From Virgibacillus sp. NKC19-16 (lineage in GTDB: Bacteria; Bacillota; Bacilli; Bacillales; Amphibacillaceae), in the NCBI RefSeq assembly GCF_021560035.1, contig NZ_CP074373.1, forward strand, positions 616,001 to 680,000: a stretch of 64,000 nt of DNA, in the 5' to 3' direction. The position numbers were made by a program, and so were the translations under genes. Each line of letters begins with the position of its first letter. Position 1 is the first letter of the stretch. Below the pieces are notes generated by a model, which was not told the origin of the DNA, did no database searches, and worked only from the letters and a program-made list of their open reading frames with translations. Shown piece by piece: positions 50,203 to 58,796 of the stretch.

Positions 50203-51699
50203 GTGACAACATTTAAAGAACTAGGTGTTTCAAGCTCCATTTTGAAATCACTGGAAAAAATGGGATTTGAAGAATCAACACCGATCCAAGCAGAGACAAT
50301 TCCACTTGCGATGCAAGGGAATGACGTCATAGGACAAGCCCAAACTGGAACTGGGAAAACGGCAGCTTTTGGTATTCCTATGATCGAAAAAATCGATCCC
50401 AAACAAAGAAAAATTCAAGGGTTAATTGTAGCTCCTACGCGTGAGCTAGCAATTCAGGTTGCCGAAGAAATCAATCGGTTGGCAAAATTTAAAGGACTGC
50501 GTGCTTTATCCATTTATGGTGGTCAGCACATGGAAAGACAAATACGTGCGCTGAAAGACGGCCCACATATTGTGGTTGCAACACCAGGCAGATTGCTCGA
50601 TCATATGCGCAGAAAAACAATCCGTATCAATATGGTACAAACTGCAGTATTGGATGAAGCAGACGAAATGCTGAATATGGGTTTCATTGATGATATTAAA
50701 GATATTCTAAAAGGGATCCCGGAAGAAAGACAGACCCTATTATTTTCAGCAACAATGCCAAAGGAAATCCGTGATATTGCAACAAACCTAATGAAAAATC
50801 CGAAAGAAGTTAAAATCAAAGCAAAAGAAATGACGGTCGAAAATATTGATCAATATTTTATCGAGATCCCGGAAAAATTCAAGTTCGAAACACTTAACAA
50901 TCATTTAGATATTAATGCACCTGAATTGGCGTTAATATTCAGCAGAACGAAAAAACGTGTCGATGAAATAACGGAAGGTCTGCAGGCAAGAGGCTTCCGC
51001 GCTGAGGGTACGCACGGGGATCTGACGCAAGGCAAGCGTACCTCTGTATTAAACAAATTTAAGAACGGCAGAATTGATTTATTAGTTGCTACAGATGTTG
51101 CGGCGCGTGGTTTGGATATTTCCGGTGTGACACATGTATATAACTTTGATATCCCGCAGGACCCGGAAAGTTATGTACACAGAATCGGACGTACGGGCAG
51201 AGCTGGTAAAACAGGTGAGGCTATTTCCTTTATCACACCAAGAGAAATTGGGCATCTAAAATCCATTGAAAAAGTCACAAAAAGTAAAATGAAACGTCTG
51301 ATGCCACCAACAAACAAAGATGCACAAAGAGGCCAGCAACAAGTTACTGTAGATAAACTCAACAAAACAATCGAACAAAAAGATCTGCAAGCATATCACG
51401 AAACTGCAAATGAGTTATTGCAGGAAAATGACTCCATAACAGTTATCGCTGCCGCATTGAAGATGCTTACGAAAGAACGCAGAGATACACCAGTAAGGAT
51501 TTCCTCCGTGGCACCGATTAGTGTAAAAGGGCCACAACGCTCCAAAGATAATAATCGCAGAAATAATAAGCGATATTATGGTGGTGGCGGGCGCAATCAA
51601 GGCGGACGCAACCAGGGTGGAAGAAATCAAGGTGGTCGCAACCAAGGTGGACGAAGCCGAAAAGGAAGCTACCAAAACCGGAGGAACAGTAATTACTAA
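50203..51699 (+). CDS. cshA: DEAD-box RNA helicase CshA
   Basis: 498 residues; RNA degradosome and ribosome-assembly helicase. Q motif [13 protein letters not shown], motif I AQTGTGKT, Ia [51 protein letters not shown]. The basic tail contains four tandem GGRNQ units, an RGG-like RNA-binding segment. GTG at 50203 follows AAGGAG at long spacing. With ydbS and ydbT downstream this equals the ydbR-ydbS-ydbT order of B. subtilis. Confidence 0.96.
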   Translation: MTTFKELGVSSSILKSLEKMGFEESTPIQAETIPLAMQGNDVIGQAQTGTGKTAAFGIPMIEKIDPKQRKIQGLIVAPTRELAIQVAEEINRLAKFKGLRALSIYGGQHMERQIRALKDGPHIVVATPGRLLDHMRRKTIRINMVQTAVLDEADEMLNMGFIDDIKDILKGIPEERQTLLFSATMPKEIRDIATNLMKNPKEVKIKAKEMTVENIDQYFIEIPEKFKFETLNNHLDINAPELALIFSRTKKRVDEITEGLQARGFRAEGTHGDLTQGKRTSVLNKFKNGRIDLLVATDVAARGLDISGVTHVYNFDIPQDPESYVHRIGRTGRAGKTGEAISFITPREIGHLKSIEKVTKSKMKRLMPPTNKDAQRGQQQVTVDKLNKTIEQKDLQAYHETANELLQENDSITVIAAALKMLTKERRDTPVRISSVAPISVKGPQRSKDNNRRNNKRYYGGGGRNQGGRNQGGRNQGGRNQGGRSRKGSYQNRRNSNY

Positions 51700-51721
51700 T
51701 TGAGTCGCATGAGTAGTACAG

Positions 51722-51761
51722 TAGAGGTGCAATCCGTTTCAGGGATTGCACCTCTATTTTT
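51722..51761 (+). terminator. cshA terminator
   Basis: TAGAGGTGCAATCC (51722-51735) pairs with GGATTGCACCTCTA (51743-51756), then T-run. Confidence 0.9.
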
Positions 51762-51821
51762 ATGAGAAGATAATTTTTTTATAAGTCATGCCTATCTGGG
51801 ATGAGTAAAACGGACAGGTAA

Positions 51822-52153
51822 GGTCGCCATGAGAGGTTCATGACGACGAAAGAGTGCAAAAAAGAACAGGGCAGGTCGCCATGAGAGGTTCATGACGACA
51901 GAAGAGTGCGAAAAAGAACAGGACAGGTTGCCATGAGAGGTTCATGACGACGGAAGAGTGCAAAAAGAACAGGTAAAGGTCGCCATGAGAGGTTCATGAC
52001 GACGGAAGAGTGCGAAAAAGGACAGGTAAAGGTCGCCATGAGAGGTTCATGACGACGGAAGAGTGCGAAAAAGGACAGGTAAGGTCTCCATGAGAGGTTC
52101 ATGACGACGAAAGAGTGCAAAAAAGAACAGGTAAGGTCTCCATGAAAGGTTCA
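51822..52153. repeat. Array of 52-bp hairpin units, seven copies
   Basis: GGTCGCCATGAGAGGTTCATG units start at 51822, 51874, 51926, 51978, 52031, 52083 and 52135 (steps 52, 52, 52, 53, 52, 52). In each, GTCG.CATGA pairs with TCATG.CGAC around GAGGT; linkers GAAGAGTGCGAAAAAGAACAG are conserved as well, so there are no unique spacers. The last unit is truncated. The array begins 61 bp after the cshA terminator and ends ~155 bp before ydbS. Confidence 0.95.
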
Positions 52154-52308
52154 GATAACATTTGGCGCTATCGAAAATATTTCACCGTAATAGGGGGTTT
52201 CCGTCCGAAAGCGATGATAAGCTCATCAATTCCATCCAAAAAAACTTTCTCTCCAAAGAACGATTATGTATAATCATTTATAGATGGAGACACAGGAGGA
52301 GGAATAGA

Positions 52309-52788
52309 ATGAGACAGCCACCGGTAAATCGGATCGCGCGTGACGCGATAAAAGCGTGGAAAATAACAGCAGCAATATATATTAGCGTCCTTTGGTTAGC
52401 GACTATCGGCGTAGCCATTATTACTTATAATTATACGGTTTCCTATTGGTTTATAAGTATTGCTGTACTAATCAGCGCCTTAAGTACATATTTATTTGTA
52501 TTTTTGCTCCCTAAGATTCGCTGGAGGAGATGGCGTTATGAGGTTTTTGAACAGGAAATATATATACAACATGGGATATTAATTGTTTCGCGAACGTTGG
52601 TGCCAATGATTCGGGTACAGCATGTGGATACACAGCAGGGACCTATTTTGAGGAAATTCGGGCTGGCTAGTGTGACCATCTCAACTGCAGCAACAACCCA
52701 TGAGATTCCGGCTTTACTCGAGGAGGATGCGTCAGATCTAAGGGATAGTATTTCTGCATTGGCAAGGGTGGATGAAGATGATGTCTGA
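52309..52788 (+). CDS. ydbS: Bacterial PH-domain membrane protein YdbS
   Basis: 159 residues: two adjacent membrane helices (AWKITAAIYISVLWLATIGVAII and YWFISIAVLISALSTYLFVFLL) followed by one bPH_2 domain (RWRRWRYEVFEQEIYIQHGILIVSRTLVPMIRVQHVDTQQGPILRKFGLASVTISTAA pattern). ATG at 52309 follows AGGAGGA; the frame is open further upstream but without a ribosome site. Its stop overlaps ydbT. In B. subtilis YdbST confer resistance to the antimicrobial peptide amylocyclicin. Confidence 0.9.
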   Translation: MRQPPVNRIARDAIKAWKITAAIYISVLWLATIGVAIITYNYTVSYWFISIAVLISALSTYLFVFLLPKIRWRRWRYEVFEQEIYIQHGILIVSRTLVPMIRVQHVDTQQGPILRKFGLASVTISTAATTHEIPALLEEDASDLRDSISALARVDEDDV

Positions 52789-54208
52789 ACCTAAGCGCCT
52801 GCATCCAGCAGCAATTATATTTAATTTTATCAAGGGTATCAGGGAATTTATCTTTGTTCTTATATTTGGTTTTATTACATTTAGGGACCAGTCTTTTGGT
52901 TACTTTATTCTAATCGTATTACTTTTGGCACTTATTATCGTCGCCTATAGTGTTATTTCATGGTATCGGTATACGTATCGAGTGGAGGAGGAAGAGCTGC
53001 GCATTGAATATGGCATTTTTATTCGGAAAAAGCGGTATATCTCCAAAAATCGGATTCAATCTATCGACCTAACACAAGGTGTCATTCATCGTATATTTAA
53101 ACTGGCAAAGGTTCAAATTGAAACGGCAGGTAGTGGAAATGGATCGGAGGCCTCGTTAAAAGCGGTTAAATTTACAGAAGCTCAAACGTTAAGAGATGAA
53201 TTGAAAAATGAAGATACGCAAGCAACAGAACTAGATCCAGAAACAGAAGCAGAAACCACAAATCACCCCTTTTATAAAATTTCATTTAAACGGCTATTTG
53301 TCGCAGGATCTACGTCGGGGAGTATCGGAGTAATATTCGTTTTAGCCTTAGGTGCTTTGGAGTTTGAGCGATTTATACCGGATCGATTTTTTGACAATGC
53401 AATGAGTTGGGTTATTGGTTTAAGTATTATGTTAATCGTAGGATTCGCATTGGCACTTTTGCTATTCCTTTGGCTATTAGGAATAGCCGGAACTATGATC
53501 AAATATGGGAATTTTACCATTACAAAATATAAGGATGAGCTGTTTATCACACGAGGTCTACTCGAGAAAAAGCAGATAACGATACCACTTGGCAGAATTC
53601 AAGCGGTCGGCATTCAAGAAAGTGTGATAAGACAACCGCTGGGATTTGTTACTGTATTTGCTGAGGTAGCTGGAGGCTCTCTGGATCAAGGAGAAGACTT
53701 CTCTACTGTTTTATTTCCGATTATGAAAAGAGATGAAGTAGAGGAATTTTTGCAGGAAATTCTACCGGATTATGCAGAGCAGCCTCAAGATTTTAACCCG
53801 CTGCCTAAACGTGCGCTCACCTTTTATTTATTCCGCACGATGGTTCCGATTATTTTACTTGGGATTGCAGTAATGTTTCTCCTGCCACAGTTTAGCTGGG
53901 TGATAATCATTTTACTAATTGGCGGTTTATATCTAGGGTTTTTACGATATCGAGCTGGCGGATATTATTTGAAAGAGAATCGTTTAATGGTACGTTATCG
54001 CGTGCTTAGCAAAACGACAATGCTTATGTATCATAAACGGATTCAAGCATTCGAGAAAACACAACATAAAATTCAAAAGGCTAAAAAGTTAGCAACCCTA
54101 AAATTGTCCATTATTGGAAAACTGGGCACAGGGAAACACTACACTATAAAAGAACTGGACGAAGCTGATCTGGATCAATTATCGGATTGGTATTCCTATC
54201 GTAAATAA
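52778..54208 (+). CDS. ydbT: Bacterial PH-domain membrane protein YdbT
   Basis: 476 residues with three bPH_2 domains (~65-140, ~250-330, ~395-470) between pairs of membrane helices at ~12-60, ~180-240 and ~345-390. Repeating signatures are EYGIFIRKKRYISKNRIQSIDLTQ, TRGLLEKKQITIPLGRIQAVGIQES and RYRVLSKTTMLMYHKRIQAFEKTQHK. ATG 52778 or 52781 follows AAGGGTGG inside ydbS, so translation is coupled. It works with YdbS in the membrane. Confidence 0.9.
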   Translation: MMSEPKRLHPAAIIFNFIKGIREFIFVLIFGFITFRDQSFGYFILIVLLLALIIVAYSVISWYRYTYRVEEEELRIEYGIFIRKKRYISKNRIQSIDLTQGVIHRIFKLAKVQIETAGSGNGSEASLKAVKFTEAQTLRDELKNEDTQATELDPETEAETTNHPFYKISFKRLFVAGSTSGSIGVIFVLALGALEFERFIPDRFFDNAMSWVIGLSIMLIVGFALALLLFLWLLGIAGTMIKYGNFTITKYKDELFITRGLLEKKQITIPLGRIQAVGIQESVIRQPLGFVTVFAEVAGGSLDQGEDFSTVLFPIMKRDEVEEFLQEILPDYAEQPQDFNPLPKRALTFYLFRTMVPIILLGIAVMFLLPQFSWVIIILLIGGLYLGFLRYRAGGYYLKENRLMVRYRVLSKTTMLMYHKRIQAFEKTQHKIQKAKKLATLKLSIIGKLGTGKHYTIKELDEADLDQLSDWYSYRK

Positions 54209-54240
54209 AATCGGAAAGCCGAGGTGGCTTTCCGATTTTA
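54208..54240. terminator. Bidirectional terminator between ydbT and rhomboid
   Basis: AAATCGGAAAGCC pairs with GGCTTTCCGATTT around GAGGT; T and A runs flank both sides. It overlaps the stop of the minus-strand gene. Confidence 0.85.
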
Positions 54241-55002
54241 TAATATATTAAGTCTCCCAAGTATCCCGAGTAAAACAAGGATGCCTACAACAATCCATAT
54301 TATTTTTTTCTTAGAAACTCTCTTTTTCTTCCATCGATTTGGATCAAATTGGATGGAATCATCATCCTGGTAGCGCCGCCGGTTCCTCCAGGGGGAAAAG
54401 GGCTTGGCATTTGCCAGGACGAGCGGGGCGATCGCAAATCCGCCGATGAAGCCAAATATATGGGCGTTAACATTAATATTTGAGCGAACAAAAGTCATAA
54501 TTAATCCAATAATAAATATGATCATGACGACTTGCGTGCTTCCCGGATCGATGAGATGTTTGCGGAATGCGATCATGAATACGTACATACCAAACAAACC
54601 ATAAATGGCTCCAGATGCTCCAAGATGGGTATACCAAATGTCAGATGGGCCGAAAGCATATGTGGCAAGGTTCCCTGCTATTCCGGCCCCGAAATAAGCA
54701 ACAAGGAATTTAGCTTTTCCCAGCATTTGCTCTAGGGCTGGACCAAATAATACAAGTGCAAATGAATTAAATAACATATGCGTGAGACCAGCATGCAAAA
54801 ATACGGGAGTAAATAGGCGCCAGTATTGTCCTTGATCAATTAAAAAATTGCTGCCAACACCCCATTGGTAAAGAACTGTTCCAAACTGAAGTTGCAATAG
54901 ATCGATGAGTAACCATAAAGCGATATGTATAATGACTAATCCTGCCACAATTGGATAGAACTGAATAAACTCCTTCACGCTTCTTTCCGTTCGAATAAAC
55001 AT
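54238..55002 (-). CDS. ydcA: Rhomboid-family intramembrane serine protease
   Basis: 254 residues, seven helices. The catalytic Ser is in GASGAIYG, the His in NVNAHIFGFIGGF; WRLFTPVFLHAGLTHMLFNSFAL carries the usual HxxxN loop. The C-terminus has a basic cytosolic segment and one more helix (IIWIVVGILVLLGIL). It corresponds to YdcA beside acpS in B. subtilis. ATG at 55002. It is minus-strand, divergent from acpS. Confidence 0.92.
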   Translation of the reverse strand: MFIRTERSVKEFIQFYPIVAGLVIIHIALWLLIDLLQLQFGTVLYQWGVGSNFLIDQGQYWRLFTPVFLHAGLTHMLFNSFALVLFGPALEQMLGKAKFLVAYFGAGIAGNLATYAFGPSDIWYTHLGASGAIYGLFGMYVFMIAFRKHLIDPGSTQVVMIIFIIGLIMTFVRSNINVNAHIFGFIGGFAIAPLVLANAKPFSPWRNRRRYQDDDSIQFDPNRWKKKRVSKKKIIWIVVGILVLLGILGRLNIL

Positions 55003-55138
55003 ATGGAGTTTGCCCCCTTTAGTAAAAAGATTTTATTTTATAGGAAACTCGGGTACTATTATTTTATGAGTGTATTACCATTATAATCGCAGTAAAATAT
55101 GAAATACAGTGATTTGTCAAAGAAGGGTAAGGAATTTG

Positions 55139-55498
55139 ATGATAAAAGGTATTGGGATTGATTTAATAGAATTGGATCGTATTCAAAACAGTATGGAGAA
55201 AAATAATCGATTTGTTGATCGAATTTTAACACAAAATGAAAAAAATGTATTTACCCAATTGCAAAACAGGCGAAGAAAAACGGAATTTCTTGCTGGAAGG
55301 TATGCCGTGAAAGAGGCATTTGCGAAGGCGAATGGTACAGGAATTGGGAAATTGAGCTTTCAGCATATCGAGGTAACCGTAGATGAAAATGGGGCTCCAT
55401 TTATGAAAGTGCGCGGGTTTGAAGGGGAAAATATATTTATATCGATTACGCACAGCAGGGATTATGCAGCAGCCCAGGTCATTATTGAGGATAATTAA
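55139..55498 (+). CDS. acpS: Holo-[acyl-carrier-protein] synthase
   Basis: 119 residues. Transfers 4-phosphopantetheine from CoA to apo-ACP. Metal/CoA motifs are [14 protein letters not shown] and [23 protein letters not shown]; the C-terminal [13 protein letters not shown] is conserved. ATG at 55139 follows GGGTAAGGA. Next to nnr, as in many Firmicutes. Confidence 0.95.
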   Translation: MIKGIGIDLIELDRIQNSMEKNNRFVDRILTQNEKNVFTQLQNRRRKTEFLAGRYAVKEAFAKANGTGIGKLSFQHIEVTVDENGAPFMKVRGFEGENIFISITHSRDYAAAQVIIEDN

Positions 55499-55555
55499 CA
55501 GTGCATATTTACCATGGTTGTCTCATATATTCTAGTGCGGGTAGGAGGGAACGAA

Positions 55556-57082
55556 GTGTATATTGTCACCGCAAAAGAAATGTACGATATTGATCACTAC
55601 ACAATGCAGGAAATTGGAATGGATGGAAAGCTTTTAATGGAGAATGCGGGAAGGGCTATCTGCGCCCGAATGGATGCGGGTCTGAGTAAGGGAAATCGTA
55701 TAACCGTGTTTGCAGGTTCCGGAAATAATGGCGGAGACGGATTTGTCATCGCAAGGACGTTGCTGAATCAGATGTACGTGGTTCACGTTGTACAAGTGGT
55801 TCAGGACGCGAAAATTACCGGCGATGCGCTTTATCATAAGCATTTATTTTTAAAATGCGGGGGGTCATTACGAACGCTTGAGGCTGAGAATGATATAAAT
55901 GGCATCATAAAGCGTTCTGATGTAGTCGTTGATGCCATGATAGGGATAGGTATCAAAGGGAAGCTGCGAGAAGCCCTAAACAGGATTGTATCTGTTTTAA
56001 ATGATTCAGATGCTTGTATCGTTTCTGTCGATATTCCATCAGGCCTTCCAGCAGATGAAGGGGCCCTCGCCGCTGCTGAGTTTACAGCTGTACAAGCAGA
56101 TTATACGTTTGTTGTCGGTGCTCCGAAAATGAGCGCATTTCTAGAGGCTACCGCACCTTTTTATGGAGACTGGGAAACAGTTTCTATTGGTTTTCCTGAA
56201 GCGGTTTTTCAGAAATATACCGATAAACACGTATGGGGTCACGATGAATTCAGGCAAACAATGCCGGAGCGCAAAGTTTATGACCATAAAGGGGATCACG
56301 GACGAGGGCTCGTTATTGGTGGGAGTAAAACAATGCCCGGGGCACTAGCAATGACAGTGAAAGCAGCGCTGAAAGCTGGATCAGGATTAATTACGGCAGG
56401 GACTTCTGAGGAGGTTATTCGTGTGATTGCTTCTGAAAGTGTTGAGGCTACGTATCTAGTAGTTTCGGAGACAAACGGTCATTTAACGAATGACACGCCT
56501 GTTTCACTTGAAGGTTATGATGCGATTGCGCTAGGGGTTGGCATGGGGCAAAACGAGGAAACACGTTCACTTGTCCATCGTCTACTTGATCAGGCCGAGA
56601 GCCCAGTCGTTATTGATGCGGATGGCTTACACCATACCAAATCGGACCTGTCCATATTAAGGGCGAGACCTGATCCTACGATCATGACACCACACCCGGG
56701 CGAAATGGCTATGCTGCTGGATATTTTTGTCCATGAGCTTTTATCAAAACCGTTTCAGTATTCCTTGGAATTTGCGCGAAGGCATAATGTCTATTTGGTA
56801 CTAAAAGGAAAGCACACGATTATTACCACGCCGGGCGGCAAGCAAGCTGTAAATACGACTGGGAATCCGGGACTCGCCAAAGGCGGAAGCGGGGATGTAC
56901 TTACAGGAATTATTCTAGCACAGCTAATGCAGAAGCAGAATATTTTCCAAGCATTGTGTAACGCATGTTTCATCCATGGTAGGTCTGCGGAATTATTAGT
57001 AGAAGATACACATTCTTACCATGATTTAATGGCATCTGATGTGATCGGTGGTATTTCAAAGGTATATCGTACTATTTTCTAA
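55556..57082 (+). CDS. nnr: Bifunctional NAD(P)H-hydrate repair enzyme
   Basis: 508 residues: N-terminal NAD(P)HX epimerase (YjeF_N, ~1-215; GSGNNGGDGFVIAR, VDIPSGLPADEG) fused to the C-terminal ADP-dependent NAD(P)HX dehydratase (~230-505; GDHGRGLVIGGSKTMPGA, TPHPGEMA, NTTGNPGLAKGGSGDVLTG). Repairs hydrated NADH/NADPH. GTG at 55556 is 5 bp after TAGGAGGGA; an upstream in-frame ATG at 55514 lacks a site. It lies between acpS and ydcC. Confidence 0.94.
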   Translation: MYIVTAKEMYDIDHYTMQEIGMDGKLLMENAGRAICARMDAGLSKGNRITVFAGSGNNGGDGFVIARTLLNQMYVVHVVQVVQDAKITGDALYHKHLFLKCGGSLRTLEAENDINGIIKRSDVVVDAMIGIGIKGKLREALNRIVSVLNDSDACIVSVDIPSGLPADEGALAAAEFTAVQADYTFVVGAPKMSAFLEATAPFYGDWETVSIGFPEAVFQKYTDKHVWGHDEFRQTMPERKVYDHKGDHGRGLVIGGSKTMPGALAMTVKAALKAGSGLITAGTSEEVIRVIASESVEATYLVVSETNGHLTNDTPVSLEGYDAIALGVGMGQNEETRSLVHRLLDQAESPVVIDADGLHHTKSDLSILRARPDPTIMTPHPGEMAMLLDIFVHELLSKPFQYSLEFARRHNVYLVLKGKHTIITTPGGKQAVNTTGNPGLAKGGSGDVLTGIILAQLMQKQNIFQALCNACFIHGRSAELLVEDTHSYHDLMASDVIGGISKVYRTIF

Positions 57083-57133
57083 TGTTGCGTGATAATTGTT
57101 CCCTAATGTTGACGAGACAAGGGAGATATGTTC

Positions 57134-58165
57134 ATGAAAAAAAAGTTAAGTATTTGGGTGACGATTGCAATCGGTTTAATTTTAGTACTGGCCGCTTGTG
57201 GTGAAAAGTCGCAGGAAGATGTGGCCGGAGATTTAGAAGAAAACCTGGAAGATATGAGCGGGTATAAGGCTGAGGCAGTAATGGAAATGAACACAGGGCA
57301 GGAAAATCAACAATTTAATATAGACATTTGGCATCAAAATGAAAGTGAAGAAGAGGACTTTTACAGGGTAGGGCTGACAAATAATCAAGATGAACAAGGT
57401 AGTCAAATCATTTTGAAAAATGAAGATGGCGTGTTTGTGCTTACCCCGGCATTGAATAAACATTTCGAATTTCAATCAGAATGGCCGAACAACAGCAGTC
57501 AACCATATTTATATCAATCGCTTATCACCGATGTGTTAAATGATGAAGAGGCAGAATTTGAAGCAACGGAATCGAATTATGTTTTCAGGACAAAAACAAA
57601 TTATCAAAGTAACAACAACCTGCCATTTCAGGAAATTCACTTTGATAAAGATACCCTTACACCAGTGCTTGTAAAAGTGCTTGACCAGGATCAAAATACA
57701 TTGGTACAAGTGGAGTTTACAAGCTTCGATACTGATCCGAGCTTTGAAGAGGATGACTTTACAATAGATAAAAATATGGAAACTGCCGCAACGGTAGATG
57801 AGCCGGTATCAGGTGATGGAACCCAAGGTCAGCTGACAGTTCTTTATCCAACGTATATGGCTGGTGCTGACTTAACCGAAAAGAAAGATGTTGAATTAGA
57901 GAATGGGAAAAGATCTATATTGACATTTGAAGGTGAAAAGAATTTCACACTTGTTGAAGAGACAACAGAAGTGCAGCCAACTTTATCCTCTCCGCAAGAA
58001 GTGAAGGGGGATATCGTAAATCTGGGTCATACTGTCGGAGCCATGTCGGACAATACGCTGGAATGGACTCATGATGGCGTAGATTTCACGTTGGCAAGTG
58101 AAGAATTAACAAGAGAAGAATTAATCGAAGTAGCCCAATCTGTTCAAAGTCAAGAAGTGAAATAA
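57134..58165 (+). CDS. ydcC: LolA-like outer-surface lipoprotein YdcC
   Basis: 343 residues. Signal with lipobox LAAC (Cys22 or so), then an antiparallel-beta LolA/RseB-like fold: SGYKAEAVMEMNTGQENQQFNIDIWHQ, YRVGLTNNQDEQGSQIILKNEDGVFVLTP, VEFTSFDTDPSF, and a DUF4367-like C-terminal part (LTVLYPTYMAGADL, LGHTVGAM...). ATG at 57134 follows GGGAG; ATG 57128 is the alternative. B. subtilis ydcC is a sigma-E sporulation gene in the same place before alr. Own terminator follows. Confidence 0.88.
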   Translation: MKKKLSIWVTIAIGLILVLAACGEKSQEDVAGDLEENLEDMSGYKAEAVMEMNTGQENQQFNIDIWHQNESEEEDFYRVGLTNNQDEQGSQIILKNEDGVFVLTPALNKHFEFQSEWPNNSSQPYLYQSLITDVLNDEEAEFEATESNYVFRTKTNYQSNNNLPFQEIHFDKDTLTPVLVKVLDQDQNTLVQVEFTSFDTDPSFEEDDFTIDKNMETAATVDEPVSGDGTQGQLTVLYPTYMAGADLTEKKDVELENGKRSILTFEGEKNFTLVEETTEVQPTLSSPQEVKGDIVNLGHTVGAMSDNTLEWTHDGVDFTLASEELTREELIEVAQSVQSQEVK

Positions 58166-58182
58166 TTTAGGGTGGTGATTAC

Positions 58183-58217
58183 GCAGACTCGCAAGCGGAG
58201 AGGGGGGTCTGCTTTTT
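58183..58217 (+). terminator. ydcC terminator
   Basis: GCAGAC (58183-58188) pairs with GTCTGC (58207-58212), five T follow. Confidence 0.75.
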
Positions 58218-58229
58218 ACTTTTGGCTGT

Positions 58230-58732
58230 TTTCGAGAGTGCTGTTGCTTTTAAATCTTTGGAGTTGATATAAAATTGCAATACTTGCCCGCCGTCCAGGA
58301 TCGTTCCGGTCAGTCGCTTTCCGCGGGCACGTAGAACGACTCTAGGTTACCGACATTCGGATAATCCTGTCTGCACGGTCACGTAGAACCATTCCAATAA
58401 TCTGGATGAAAAGACGATCCACTTCATACAAAGGGCATCAATCGTTCGCTTGATGGTCTTGTAACCCGGCATGATCATGCAGGATAATATCCACTTTGCA
58501 CCGATACTGTCCTTAGAGAATTTATGGATTCACGGCGCCGAATAATAAGCGAGATGCATGGCGTAAAAGATTATGCCCGTCAATACACGGCAGATGTAAG
58601 GCGGTGCACATTGGCAATGGTTGATAGTAGGTCAGGAATTAGGCTGTGTTTGCAAAAGAATTGTCACTGTTTCGCATTCTATATCTTTGGTATCAAAAGC
58701 AATAAACTTTTAGAAAACAGTCTCACTTTTCA
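58230..58732. other. Gene-free stretch, possible decayed element
   Basis: It contains TCGCTTTCCGCGGGCACG (58311-58332 area), a word I recall from dispersed elements of Bacillaceae, and two CACGTAGAAC words ~60 bp apart. Base composition is richer in GC than the flanks. A 70-codon frame from 58524 shows no recognisable domain. It could be the remains of a mobile element inserted between ydcC and alr. Confidence 0.3.
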
Positions 58733-58760
58733 TTGACAGATGCACGTGAAAGATAAATAA

Positions 58761-58775
58761 TGATAATAATCATCA
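58761..58775. promoter_or_regulatory. Fur-box-like palindrome before alr
   Basis: TGATAATAATCATCA matches the 7-1-7 Fur box TGATAATNATTATCA at all but one position. TTGACA at 58733-58738 precedes it, with no perfect -10 at 17 bp. PerR and Zur boxes are similar, so the regulator is unsure. Confidence 0.4.
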
Positions 58776-58796
58776 ATGTAAAAAGGAGCTCTTGTT

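Noticed and set aside
51822-52153. CRISPR array
   Set aside because: The 52-bp units are conserved throughout, so there are no unique spacers, and no cas genes are in the window. The same applies to the 21-bp arrays.
52162-52308. Longer N-terminus for YdbS
   Set aside because: The upstream codons lack a ribosome site and are unlike the family, while ATG 52309 follows AGGAGGA.
58524-58736. A 70-codon gene before alr
   Set aside because: No ribosome site fits, no domain is recognisable, and the region looks like decayed sequence.
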